From Iris pallida (taxonomy: Eukaryota; Streptophyta; Magnoliopsida; Asparagales; Iridaceae): 64,000 bases of DNA. Location of the stretch: contig JANAVB010009599.1 of NCBI GenBank assembly GCA_029216955.1, forward strand, positions 4,260,287 through 4,324,286. Direction: 5' to 3'. The translations under genes and the position numbers were made by a program. Of this stretch, positions 17,318 through 29,085 are shown in pieces; position 1 is the stretch's first letter; each line of letters begins with the position of its first letter. A model generated the notes under the pieces. The model ran no database searches. It was not told where the DNA came from and saw only the letters and a list, made by a program, of their open reading frames with translations.

Positions 17318-17806
17318 GTATCGGTGGTTTCGGATCGGACCATTCCTATGAGTATCGGTGGTTTCGAATCGGAGTATCGGATCGGGGGAGGGGGTATAGG
17401 TGGTTTCGGATCGGACCAATCCTATGAGTATCGGATCGGGGGAGGGGGGTATCGGAATCGGTATCAGAATCGGTATCGGACCGATACAGACCGATACCGG
17501 TACAGTTTGGCATGTCCCGCTCCGATACTGACCGATACCCGATACTAACCGATACCGATCCGATACTGTCCGATACTGATACAGTTTGGCATGTCCCGGT
17601 ATCGGAATCGGACTATCCCTATGAGTATCGGCATCGGGGGTATCGGTAATATCGGTGGTTTCAGATCAGAGTATCGGATTTTTTGGTATCGAAAAACAAA
17701 TAGGTATTAATAAATTATTAATATTAATAATTTATTAAAGTATCGGCCGATACTGATACCGATCGGAGTATCGGACTATTCTTATGAGGATGGTTTAAAG
17801 TATCGG
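17318..17806. repeat. degenerate GTATCGG / CCGATAC repeat array
   Basis: Roughly 20 copies of GTATCGG or its complement CCGATAC occur in under 500 bp, in blocks of one orientation then the other. Longer repeated phrases are present, such as CAGTTTGGCATGTCCC (twice) and CTATGAGTATCGG (three times). It differs from the GCGACGG subterminal repeats. Confidence 0.75.
17707..17738. repeat. perfect 32-bp AT palindrome
   Basis: The 32 bases at 17707-17738 (TTAATAAATTATTAAT plus its exact complement in reverse) form an uninterrupted inverted repeat with no loop. It interrupts the GTATCGG array. It could extrude as a cruciform; any function is unknown. Confidence 0.85.
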
Positions 17807-17861
17807 GCTATTCTTATGTTTAGTTTGTCTTACGATACAGATTTTCACATCCAAATCGAGG

Positions 17862-18117
17862 ATGAATCATTACTTTGTTGATCGTACATGGATGTACACA
17901 CGGCAACACGAGAACAGAATTGGTGTTAGTGATAATTTTCAGGCAGGCGTGGAAGTATTTCTTAATTATGCCATGATCAAAGTTCAGTACATGGACGGTA
18001 ACAAAATCAAGTGTTCATGTGTTAATTGTCACAATAGACGTTACGAAGAAGTGTGACTGTGAGAGATCATTTGACCTGTAAGGGTTTCGTACGTGATTAC
18101 GGCTTGTGGTCATCGCA
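17862..18117 (+). pseudogene. CACTA-1 transposase, N-terminal part (transposase-associated domain)
   Basis: The frame starts at the ATG at 17862 and carries DRTWMY, then a segment with CSCVNCHN, matching the N-terminal transposase-associated domain of plant En/Spm proteins. The frame stops at 18054-18056, but the next frame gives VRDHLTCKGF and DYGLW, so a small shift lies near 18056. The sequence is then cut by the LARD at 18118-18122. Reading across the LARD joins codons in frame (CAA GGT | AAA TTA), so the insertion is in coding sequence. The enzyme would excise and reinsert CACTA ends; this copy cannot be translated whole. Confidence 0.82.
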
Positions 18118-19313
18118 AGGTGTGTCACGACCCGCACCCTAGAGTAAGGACACAAGAAGTGGGTACGTCCAGCCTACGCCGCAGTGTCGGCGGTAGAACG
18201 CTGTCCTAGGTCACAACATCTAACAATATAATGCTAAGCAGTTATACTCCCCGAATGAGGGTGACATAGCAGATACAGTCTCAATCACATCTAAGGTAGA
18301 CCATGATAAAGATAGATAAAACATGAAATCCAAAAGAGATACAGCAGATAGAAGTCTAAGTGTCTAAGATACACAAACCCAAAAATACATCTCAAAGCTC
18401 AAATATAGTAATCCATAGAATAAATACAACTCAAGACAACTGAAATAAAGTAAGAAAACCCTAGCTATCTATACAACCTCTACTGTGTCTCCTCTAGGCT
18501 AGCAGGCAACCTCCAAGCTATCTGTAAAATTTATCAACAGGTCCAGTCATGATAGGAGCGAGCACAATACATCTTAACAGATCATGGCAGGTTAGAAAAT
18601 ATAAACATACAGTAGAGTAAGATACAGGAAACTGAAAGGAAGTACATGATGTAAACAGAGAGAGAACTGTTATAGAAATATCTACTATAAATAGAGAACT
18701 AACAGTGGCTAGTGATGTAGAGTACAGGATAGCACATGTGAACATGACAGATTAGTATATGATCTACACTAAGGAGTTTCACATAATCTACACTAATATG
18801 GAATTTGTTCACATGACTATTAGCACTCCTCCGTTTTCCCCAATCAATACATAAGGATCTAAGCAGGTTATGTTATTATACATGATATCACATGAAGGCC
18901 CATGAAAGGGTGCACATGATAGTATACATGAGGGCTCTGTGAACATGAAAGTACATGATTCACAAGAGTGTACATATATGGTGAAAGCACAGGAGTATAT
19001 GATGAAAGTGAAACGCACATGACACAATGTACCCGATGCTCCCGAGGGGGATAACATCGCATGAAGAGATCCATATAGTACTAATCCGTGATAATGTCGT
19101 GACAGCATCAAGTAAAGTAATCTAAAGTAGGAATATAATTCTAACAAGTTATGAAATGATCAGAGAATGTACTCGCCTGATAACCTGAATAGCTGATAGG
19201 TATAGGGGTCCAACTGAAGCCACAGAGTCCTATTTAAAGCAACACAGGTTACAAGGTGTTCAAGTTGTAATAAATGAATCTCTACAAGCAATCTATATTA
19301 TCCTAGGTTCTTT

Positions 19314-19425
19314 AAGTCAAATCAACTCTAGGTCAACTCCGGTCAACAATCTAGTCAAACTAGATCAAGTGTTGACTTACAGTTGACTTTTGGTCAACTG
19401 GTCAACTCTGGTCAAACAGGGTCAA
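19314..19425. promoter_or_regulatory. W-box-like TTGACY array in the left LARD LTR
   Basis: About ten TTGAC cores, nearly all in the TTGACC or TTGACT form and mostly on the minus strand, are packed into about 110 bp. TTGACY is the core bound by WRKY factors. The second LTR keeps the array at 25998-26130, and the unrelated-length LTR at 57541-62243 has 13. Regulatory function is inferred. Confidence 0.5.
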
Positions 19426-19733
19426 TTCTAGTCTAATTATTAAAGATATAAAGTGTACTTCGTTATTCGTACGTCGAAACTTACGACACGCAAATCGAGA
19501 TGAGATGATCAACGGTAAAGTTGATAATCTTATTATAGTGATCCACGTGTCCATCTTGCCAATTTCAGCGATGTGAGATCACTGGAATTGACCAATCTCA
19601 GTTTCGTTGTACTAATCCCGAAATACGAACATTATAAAAATTAATTATTAATAAAAGGGTGATACATAGAGAAACTATCTACAAACATTGTCGGATGATG
19701 AATTAAACATCGCCAATGTGTCCAGACTGGTCA

Positions 19734-20367
19734 AATTAGCTAGGATAGCCTACCCATCGGTCCAATTTGGACACAGGGGTAAAAAGGTAATTTTGGGTCA
19801 AAACGGTATCCGTGTCGGAGCCGTTTTGCACCAAAAAATGTACAAGAAAACAAGTCTACAAAACATAACAAATTATATGTCCACGAAACCAGAATGACGA
19901 TACGAACCCAACGGTATATCCAGAATTGAATTCCGTTGACCCGATCTCAATTTGGTCCGTTGACCAGAACTTGGAATTTCGGTTTGCACAGAAATGCGTG
20001 CCGGAGCCAATGTTCTCAAAACTCAGCAAACTATATGTCAACGAGTCCAGAATGATGATACAAACTCAACGGTATATCCGGAATTAGATTCCGATGAGCC
20101 GATCTCAAAATGACATGTTGACCCGGATATTGGTATTCGATTTGCACCGAAATGCGTGTCGGATCCAATGTTCACCAAAACCTAGCAATATATATGTCAA
20201 CGAGTCTAGAATGACGATACGAACTCAACGGTATATCCAGAATTGGATTCCGATGAGCCGGCGTCAAAAAGTCCCGTTAACCCGGACTATGGGACCCACT
20301 TCGCACCGAAATGCGTGCCAGGGCTCACGTCCTCCAAAACTAACAAATTTTATATGAAAACATGCCA
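19734..20367 (-). repeat. 158-bp tandem repeats in the left LARD LTR
   Basis: Units starting GAATGACGATACGAAC recur at 19892, 20050, 20209 and (degenerate) 20368, so the period is 158-159 bp. A weaker unit precedes them. Shared landmarks per unit are CAACGGTATATCC, CCGAAATGCGTGCC and TATATG. Confidence 0.88.
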
Positions 20368-20789
20368 GAACGACGCCACGAATCTACTGGTGGTGTGAGA
20401 AATGAAATCTGGAGTCCCGTGTTCAAAAATGGAATTTTACAAGTTGGAAATTACGAATTCGGACGGCCAACTTTGGCGTCGAATTCAACCAATCAAACAA
20501 GCTCACAATGAAACAAAACTGGAGGGGTAGTAAGAGGGTTATACCAGCTTCGCACAGGAACTAGTAGCACACCAAATGGAGCTACGGTGGAGGAGGTACA
20601 AGCTGACGAAGTTGGCTCCGCAAAACTGTCCAAAATTTAACTAATTTAAACGGTCAACTTGGTGGCCGGTTTTGATGTATCAAACGATAAAACCAACGGA
20701 CGAAAATTGACAGGAGTGAAGGTAGATATACCGAGATTTTGACGGATCGAAGAAATTGCCGATCCAACGGTCTGATTTTTCGAAAATCG

Positions 20790-21260
20790 TGCGCAAAGTT
20801 GCTGCGACGGGGTGCCAAAACGGACTTGATTTCGCGCGCGTCACGACGTGAATTCGTGCGAAATGCACGAATCGCCTTCGATACACGTCGGAGAGAGGAG
20901 CAACGGCCGTGGGGCCTGCCTGGGGAGTGCGCCCGGCCAAGGGAGGTCATCCACGGCGGCCACGCCGGCGGCGGCGGTGCCCGCACGCGCATGGCTGCTC
21001 GGCTAAGGCCGGCCATGGCAGCAGCTGCTACTGCGTCAACGCTGTGCGGCGGTGCACGGCCTGGCCCGGCCGACGAGGGCGCGGCGGCGCGTAGTACACA
21101 GTGGCGGGGCACGGTGGACGTGCGGTGGAGGTGGTGGCTCGGATGGTGGACGTTGGTGTTGATGGTGGTTTAGATGATGTGAGGAGGAAAGAGGAGGAGA
21201 GTAGGCTGGTGGTGGTGCTCAGCCTGCTGGCCAGGGTGGCCGACGGCCAGGGGGGCTCGG
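20790..21260. other. GC-rich block in the left LARD LTR
   Basis: A sharp GC-rich, CpG-containing stretch inside an otherwise AT-rich LTR. It opens long Ala/Arg/Pro/Gly-rich frames on both strands with no recognised domain. It is repeated at 27500-27990 with indels that change the frames, which argues against coding. Confidence 0.6.
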
Positions 21261-22355
21261 CCTACTGCTGTGTGATGGTGGTTGTGTTAAATGAGGAGAT
21301 GGTGGCTGGGTGTGTGTGTGTGGGAAATAAAAGTAGTTTGTGTGTTTTAGGAAAAATAGGAAGAAAGAGAGTGGGAGAAAAAGCACTCCTCAATTTTAGG
21401 GCAGGCCATGTGGCTAATAGTGTTGGGGAGTTTGTCATGTAGGGATTTAAGGGCTAGGATTAATTAGGAGGGAAATCAAGGGTAGAATTTAATAGGGATT
21501 AATATTCTTAGGGATTTACAATCAATGGGATTTTCTATTAAATAATAAAAATAGGTAGAATGAGTATTTGATATTATTTTTGGGCAAGGAAAAATGAGGG
21601 CGTCATGAGAGTGGGAAACATGAAGCTGGGGTTGGGTTCAGTGGAGCCGGGTTGGATCAAAATCGGACATGGCAAAATAATCAAATTTAAATAGGTGTTG
21701 ACGATCATGGGTAAATAAGTAGCACATGGGGATTTCAATAAATGGGACACAAGTGTCGTACGGGTAGTAGGCTCAATGTGGGCCATATCCATATTTGGGG
21801 CTGATAGGTTTTGGTCGACAGGGTACCCACAAATTAAGTTGGAAAATAAATGTGACACCGTGGGGTGAAATAAAATCGGGTCGCGTGTCAGGAAAGTTGT
21901 GTGAACAAAATGGAGCACAAAATGGTGTGTCTGAGTGGGACACGAAGGTCATGAGTGAAGAGCGTCTCGAGTAGATCATGTATGATAAGTTGGTTTCAAG
22001 AAAATGACTAGTCTTGTGGTCCCAAATTAAAAGTCATGGTAACGTGCTAATAATGATCAAGGAAAAGAGTGGGAAAATTAATTAATGATCAAATGGTCTA
22101 ATTCGACCTGAAGTTGTGCGAAGCAAAAAGAGTACAAGGGAACAAGTTTGGCTGGGACATTATATACCGTCATGAAGGTAATCCTGTCCACTACAAAATT
22201 CGTGAAGAAGGTTTCCAGAGATGAACATCCCTGACACTCCAGATATCAAAGGCACGGAAAAGTACACTAAAAGATAAATAAACAGAATGATTTATTTATT
22301 GAAATTAAATCAAGCAGAAAAATAAAAAAACAACCCAAAATTTAGGGTGCTCACA

Positions 22356-22385
22356 TCCTACCCACCTTATAAAAATTTCGTCCTC
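22356..22385 (-). other. polypurine tract region of the LARD
   Basis: On the minus strand TTTCGAGGACGAAATTTTT, then ATAAGGTGGGTAGGA, directly precedes TGTGAGCACCC. The GAGGACG and AAGGTGGGTAG segments match the Tekay element's polypurine context at 14060-14088. Confidence 0.78.
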
Positions 22386-24800
22386 GAAATTAAAATGTTC
22401 ATACTTCTTCTAGGTCAAACCCCCACAATCAAGTCCCAGAACTTAAACAAATCATACCATCAAAAAGGACGGCATACAGGGTCATGGCATATGGTGGCAG
22501 TGAAAGTCTCATCTAGTTATACTAGTCATGCTAACCAAAACGGTCATAGGGTATCAAAACATACTAGCAATTAGGGTGCTAAACTAGAAAAGATACAGAA
22601 ATAACAAATCATCAAAACTGTAAGACAGTCTACCATCCTATATGAAAACTAGTACTTATCAAAAAATAAAATAAAGATAACCACCAATTATCTATTAAGG
22701 GATACTATTCAAGAAAATTAAAATCAAAAGTTAAAGAATGAAAGTCAATTGCATGGAATTCAATCACAATATGTATATATAGAGAGTGTGTTAGAGAGGG
22801 AAAAGCTAGCATTATGTAAATGTTATGTGGTTCGTGTGTGTATGGGTGTATGTGGACATGTTCATATGGTTAGATAGTAGGCATGTGTATAGGAGGGTGT
22901 GTCCTTGTACAGGGTATAGCTTTAGTGTTGAAAGGTTAAATCCAGTTTTAGTTCAGCATTTACATACAAGAATCTGAAATAAGCTAACATTTAAACCAGT
23001 GTAATATTAACATAATGCAGTTTCAGATTTTTGGGGTTTGAAACATCACAACTAACTCAATGCTCCCAACACATCCTAACATGATAGAGATGAAACCCTA
23101 ACATACTATCTACACATCTAGCTATGCATACAGTTCAATATTACATATTAAATTTGAAATTGAACTAAACATTTAAAATCAATGTAAAATGTTAACATGT
23201 ATTCAGTTTTAGGATTTTGGAGAAATTTGAACATCTAGCCAACCCAATGTTCATCATAACCTAACATGTAAGAATATGAAACCTAACATTATATTCCTAC
23301 ATACAACAATGTATCTAGCTCAAAATATTACATTTTAAAAAAAATAAAACAACAAATTGAACTAAACATTTGGAATCCAGTATTAAGGGTTAATATGCAC
23401 ACAGTCTTAGATTTGACAATTTCAAACACAAAACTCAACTAAATTTTTTTGAATTGAAACCCTATGTATAACATACATGTGCAGTGATGTAAACATAACT
23501 AATAACGTAAAATTTATATTTAAATTACGAGTTTAAGCTGGAAAAAGCAGAGAACCAGAAATATTGGGGTTTTGACAATTTAAACATCAACAACATATTA
23601 ATATGTATTTAGATAGGTTGGAAATCAAAGTGTAGCATGCATACGTATCAGGCAAGTGTCTGTGTCCGCTATATATATATTCTCAGGTCCTAATATAAAA
23701 ATCAAATTCCATATCAAGACCAACATTCAGATTCTTACCAAGATTGTAAAGTAGGTGATTGATGTAACCAAGACAGTTTTATTATTATTATTTAATACAA
23801 GAATAATAGTAAGAAGGTAATAACGATAAAATTTGTTCTGCTTATCTGTTTAAAGAAGGAACAATTTTGAAACCCAGAGCTAAAATATCAAATCCAAGAT
23901 AAGGTCTAGCAAAAATCATCAATTCATTGTATTAAGAATAAATTCATAGTAAGAAGTTACACAAAGGTTTATAAAAACAGCTAAGCTAATCCTAAGTTAA
24001 ATAATGAGAAGCAAAACAAAACAACAAGTAATAATTCCTTTTTCTTTTTCTTTTTGAAGGACTGAAACAAAAGTAGAGAAAACATGTTAAAAAACATTTA
24101 AGGTACAATCTGATAATCATATGCGTCTATCCAAAATCATGGTACTCTAAATCCTCGTCATACTAGTAAGCAAGGCTACGATAATCACAGAGTCCTCGAC
24201 TAAGGCACATACCTCTAGAATCATGGTATTTAAAATTTTTGCGATGCCGCTAGCTTGGCTGCGAAAACCTTAAATTCCTATACCCGAGAAATATATCCAA
24301 AATCAGACTATATGTCCTCACCATGCTGGCTAATGTGACTATAGAAGACTAGATTCCAAAACTTAGATGACCTAGCCCATATAATTTCATCTTGACAAAA
24401 ATTAAATTAAATCAACAATGAGTACCCAAAAATTAAATTTATCAACGAACATCAAGATTCAAAAATGAACAAAAATCCATCAAGTCATATAAATACAAAC
24501 TCGGATGCAACAGCTAACATCAAGATTCAAAACTCAACAATCATTATTAAAATCAATAAATACAAACTCAAATTCAATAATAATCCATCAAAATCAAATT
24601 CAACAACAGAAAGTAAAGATAAATCAATTCAAGGGAAGAAGAGTTTTCGAATCGAAGTTCAAATAAGATTCTCAAGGGTCGTCCCAGGAATCTCTCAAGG
24701 GATCCTAACTGTGATTGAGTACCTACAAAATATATCATAATTCTACTGCAGGCTGTAGTGGTACTCTAATTCGAATACCACTACACAAACTCGACCTGCA
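22386..24800 (-). other. LARD internal region, non-coding
   Basis: Strongly AT-rich. No open frame longer than about 91 codons and no retroelement motif is seen on either strand. The region contains loosely repeated phrases around CTAACATG..GAAACCCTAACAT at 23000-23300, possibly degenerate duplications of about 180 bp. Nothing else is recognised. Confidence 0.6.
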
Positions 24801-24819
24801 TGGGCCACCACTAAAAACG
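24801..24819 (-). other. primer-binding-site region of the LARD
   Basis: On the minus strand the LTR end GTCGTGACA is followed by a 9-nt spacer (CGTTTTTAG) and TGGTGGCCCATGCAGGTC. The Tekay element has TGGTAGCCCATGCAGGTC after a 9-nt spacer of different sequence, so the two share an unusual primer site. Confidence 0.55.
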
Positions 24820-25997
24820 TGTCACGACCCGCACCCTAGAGTAAGGGTACGAGAAGTGGGTACGTCCAGCCTACGCCGCAGTGTCGGCGGTAGAACATTG
24901 TCCTAGGTCACAACATCTAACAATATAATGCTAAGCAGTTATACTCCCCGAATGGGGGTGACATAGCAGATACAGTCTCAATCACATCTAAGGTAGAGCA
25001 TGATAAAGACAGATAAAACATGAAATCCAAAAAAGATACAACCGATAGAAGTCTAAGTGTCTAAGATACACAAACCCAGAAATACATCTCAAAGCTCAAA
25101 TACAGTAATCCATAGAATAAATACAACTCAAGACAACTGAAATAAAGTAAAAAAACCCTAGCTATCTATACGACCTCTACTGTGTCTCCTCTAGGCTAGC
25201 AGGCAACCTCCAAGCTATCTGTAAAATTTATCAACAGGTCCAGTCATGACAGGAGCGAGCACAATACATCTCAACAGATCATGGCAGGTTAGAAAATATA
25301 AACATGCAGTAGAGTAAGATACAAGAAACTGAAAGAAAGTACATGATGTAAACAGAGAGAGAACTGTAATAGAAATATCTACTATAAATAGAGAACTAAC
25401 AGTGGCTAGTGATGTAGAGTACAGGATAGCACATGTGAACATGACAGATTAGTACATGATCTACACTAAGAAGTTTCACATGATCTACACTACTATGGAA
25501 TTTGTTCACATGACTATTAGAACTCCCCCGTTTTTCCAATCAATACACAAGGATCTAAGCAGGTTATGTTATTATACATGATATCACATGAAGGCCCATG
25601 AAAGGGTGCACATGATAGTATACATGAGGGCTCTATGAACATGAAAGTACATGATTCACAAGAGTGTACATGTATGGTGAAAGCACAGGAGTACATGATG
25701 AAAGTGAAACGCACATGACACAATGTACCCGATGCTCCCGAGGGGGATAACATCGCATGAAGAGATCCATATAGTACTAATCCGTGATAATATCGTGACA
25801 GCATCAAGTAAAGTAATCTAAAGCAGGAATGTAATTCTAACAAGTTATGAAATGATCAGAGAATGTACTCGCCTGATAACCTGAATAGCTGATAGGTATA
25901 GGGGTCCAACTGAAGCCACAGAGTCCTATTTAAAGCAACACAGGTTACAAGGTGTTCAAGTTGTAATAAATGAATCTCTACAAGCAATCTATATTAT

Positions 25998-26130
25998 CCT
26001 AGGTTCTTCTAAGTCAAATCAACTCTAGGTCAACTCCGGTCAACAATCTAGTCAAACTCGGTCAAGTGTTGACTTACAGTTGACTTTTGGTCAACTGGTC
26101 AACTATGGTCAAACAGGGTCAATTCTAGTA
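25998..26130. promoter_or_regulatory. W-box-like TTGACY array in the right LARD LTR
   Basis: About eleven TTGAC cores, again with C or T following, occur at the same relative position as in the left LTR. Confidence 0.5.
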
Positions 26131-26588
26131 TAATTATTAAAGATATAAAGTGTACTTCGTTATTCGTACGTCGAAACTTACGACACGCAAATCGAGATGA
26201 GATGATCAACGGTAAAGTTGATAATCTTATTATAGTGATCCACGTGTCCATCTTGCCAATTTTAGCGATGTGAGATCACTGGAATTGACCAATCTCAGTT
26301 TCGTTGTACTAATCCCGAAATACGAACATTATAAGAAATAATTATTAATAAAAGGGTGATACATAGAGAAACTATCTACAAACATTGTCGGATGATGAAT
26401 TAAACATCGCCAACGTGTCCAGAATGGTCAAATTAGCTAGGATAGCCTATCCATCGGTCCAATTTGGACACAGAGGCAAAAAGGTAATTTCGGGTCAAAA
26501 TGGTATCCGTGTCGGAGCCGTTTTGTACCGAAAATCTTACAAGAAAACAAGTCTACAAAACATAACAAATTATATGTCCACGAAACCA

Positions 26589-27065
26589 TAATGCTAATAC
26601 GAACCCAACGGTATATCCAGAATTGGATTCCGTTGACCCGATCTCAATTTGGTCCGTTGACGAGAACTTGGAATTTCGGTTTGCACGGAAATACGTGCCG
26701 GAGCCAATGTTCTCAAAATTCAGCAAACTATATGTCAACGAGTCCAGAATGACGATACGAACTCAACGGTATATCCGGAATTGAATTCCGATGAACCGAT
26801 CTCAAAATGACCTGTTGACCCAGATATTGGTATCCGACTTGCACCGAAATGTGTGCCGGATCCAATGTCCACCAAAACCTAGCAAATTATATGTCAACGA
26901 GTCCAGAATGATGATACGAACTCAACGGTATATCCAGAATTGGATTTCGATGAACCGACGTCAAAAAGTCCCGTTGACCCGGACTGTGGGACCCACTTTG
27001 TACCGAAATGCGTGCCAGGGCTCAGGTCCTCCAAAACTAATAAATTTTATATGAAAATATGCTAG
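26589..27065 (-). repeat. 158-bp tandem repeats in the right LARD LTR
   Basis: Three units of 158-159 bp start near 26589, 26747 and 26906, with a decayed fourth at 27065. The spacing is identical to the left LTR. Confidence 0.88.
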
Positions 27066-29085
27066 AACGACGTCACGAGTCTATTAGTGGTGTCAAAAAT
27101 GAAATCTGGAGTCCCGTGTTCAAAAATAGAATTTTATAAGTTGGAAATTATGAATACGGACGGCCAACTTTGGCGTCGAATTCAACCAATCAAACAAGCT
27201 CACAATGAAACAAAACTAGAGGGGCAGTAAGAGGGTTATACCAGCTTCGCACAGGAACTGGTAGCACGTCAAATGGAGCTGTGGTGGAGGAGGTACAAGC
27301 TGACGAAGTTGGCTCCACAAAACTGTCCAAAATTTATACAATTTAAACGGTCAACTTGGTGGCCAGTTTTGATGTATCAAACGATAAAATCAACGGACGA
27401 AAATTGACAGGAGTGAAGTGGATATACCAAGATTATGACGAAGCGAAGAAATAGCCGATCCAACGGTCGGATTTCTCGAAAATCGTGTACGAAGTTGCTG
27501 TGACGAGGCGCCAAAACGGACTTGATTTCGCGCGCGTCACGACGGAAATTCGTGCAAAATGCACGAATCGCCTCCGATACACGTCGGAGAGAGGAGCAAC
27601 GGCCGCGGGGCCTTCCTGGGGTGTGCGGCCGGCCAAGGGGGGCCATCCACGGCGTCCATGGCGGCCACGCCGGCGGCGGCGGTGCCCGCACGCGCATGGC
27701 TGCTCGGCCAAGGCCGGCCATGGCAGCAGCTGCTGCTGCGGCAACGCTGCGCGGCGGCGCACGGCCTGGCCCGGCCAACGAGGGTGCGGCGGCTCGCAGT
27801 GCACAGTGGCGGGGCACGGCGGACGTCCGATGGAGGTGGTGGCTCGGATGGTGGACGTTGGTGGTGATGGTTGTTAATGGTGTTGATGGTGGTTTAGATG
27901 ATGTGAGGAGGAAGGAGGAGGAGAGTAGGCTGGTGGTGGTGCTCGGCCTGCTGGCCAGGGTGGCCGACGGCCAAGGGGGCTCGGCCTACTACTGTGTGAT
28001 GGTGGTGGTGTTAAATGAGGAGATGGTGGCTGGGTGTGTGTGTGTGTGGGAAATAAAAGTAGTTTGTGTGTGTTAGGAAAAATAGGAAGAGAGAGAGTGG
28101 GAGAAAAAGCACTCCACAATTTTAGGGCCGACCATGTGGCTAATAGTGTTGGAGAGTTTGTCATGTAGGGATTTAAGGGCTAGGATTAATTAGGAGGGAA
28201 ATCAGGGTAGAATTTAATAGGGGATTAATATTCTTAGGGATTTACAATCAATGGGATTTTCCATTAAATAATAAAAATAGGTAGAATGAGTATTTGATAT
28301 TATTTTTGGGCAAGGAAAAATGAGGGCGTCATGAGAGTGGGAAACATGAAGCTGGGGTTGGGTTCAGTGGAGCCGGGTTGGATCAAAATCGGACATGGCA
28401 AAATAATCGAATTTAAATAGGTGTTGATGATCATGGGTAAATAAGTAGCACATGGAGATTCCAATAAATGGGACACTAGTATAGTACGGGTAGTAGGCTC
28501 AATGTGGACCATGTCCATATTTGGGGCTGACAGGTTTTGGTCGACAGGGTACCCACAAATCAAGTTGGAAAATGAATGTGACACCGTGGGGTGAAATAAA
28601 ATCGGGTCACGTGTCAGGAAAGTTGTGTGAACAAAATGGAGCACAAAATGGAGTGTCTGAGTGGGACACGAAGGTCATGAGTAAAGAGCGTCTCGAGTAG
28701 ATCATGTATGATAAGTTGGTTTCAAGGAAATGACTGGTCTTGTGCTCCCAAATTAAAAGTACGGTAACGTGCTAATAATGATCAAGGAAAAAAGTGAGAA
28801 AATTAATTAATGATCAAATGGTCTAATTCGACCTGAAGTTGTGCGAAGCAAAAAGAGTACAAGGTAACAAGTTTGGCTGGGACATTATATACCGTCATGA
28901 AGGTAATCATGTCCACTACAAAACTCGTGAAGAAGGTTTCCAGAGATGAACATCCCTGACACTCCAAATATCAAAGGCACGGAAAAGTACACTTAAAGAT
29001 AAGTAAACAGAATGATTTATTTATTGAAATTAAATCAAGCAGAAAAATAAAAAAACAACCCGAAATTCAGGGTGCTCACAAGGTA

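Larger units (their letters stand above)
16985..17861 (+). other. CACTA-1 segment upstream of the transposase start, with a G-rich tract
   Basis: This is CACTA-1 sequence resuming after the Tekay insertion. About 16985-17310 is strongly G-rich on the + strand with many runs of five or more G. The following 17318-17806 is a degenerate GTATCGG/CCGATAC array. I see no coding evidence; Pro- or Gly-rich frames across it come from the composition. It may be leader or intron sequence of the transposase gene. Confidence 0.5.
18123..22355 (-). repeat. LARD left LTR (3' LTR)
   Basis: The LTR is 4233 bp. In minus-strand order it holds AT-rich start sequence, a GC-rich block (about 21260-20790), 158-bp tandem repeats (20367-19734), a TTGACY array (19425-19314), the block TCAGGCGAGTACATTCTCTG (near 19163-19182) and the conserved end. 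I see no gene; long frames in the GC-rich block are compositional. Confidence 0.88.
18123..29080 (-). mobile_element. LARD: non-coding LTR retrotransposon with 4.2-kb LTRs
   Basis: Two direct repeats, 18123-22355 (4233 bp) and 24820-29080 (4261 bp), enclose only 2464 bp without any gag or pol. Read on the minus strand each LTR starts TGTGAGCACCC and ends GGGTCGTGACA. A polypurine tract abuts the left copy and a primer-binding region abuts the right copy, fixing the orientation. The target duplication is AGGTG (18118-18122) against AGGTA (29081-29085), with one change. Large LTRs with a non-coding interior are the definition of a LARD, a non-autonomous retrotransposon that needs another element's proteins. 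Confidence 0.88.
24820..29080 (-). repeat. LARD right LTR (5' LTR)
   Basis: The LTR is 4261 bp and collinear with the left LTR. It keeps the GC-rich block (27500-27990), the 158-bp repeats (units at about 26589, 26747, 26906 and 27065) and the TTGACY array. It ends at 29080, where the transposase reading frame resumes. Confidence 0.88.

Noticed and set aside
16879..17427. Pro/Thr-rich minus-strand and Gly-rich plus-strand frames upstream of the transposase
   Set aside because: They come from the G-rich tract and GTATCGG repeats; overlapping frames on both strands show the same low complexity.
20654..21442. Ala/Arg/Pro-rich frames on both strands in the LARD LTR (and 27377-28164)
   Set aside because: They result from a GC-rich block; indels between the two LTR copies change the frames, and no motif is present.
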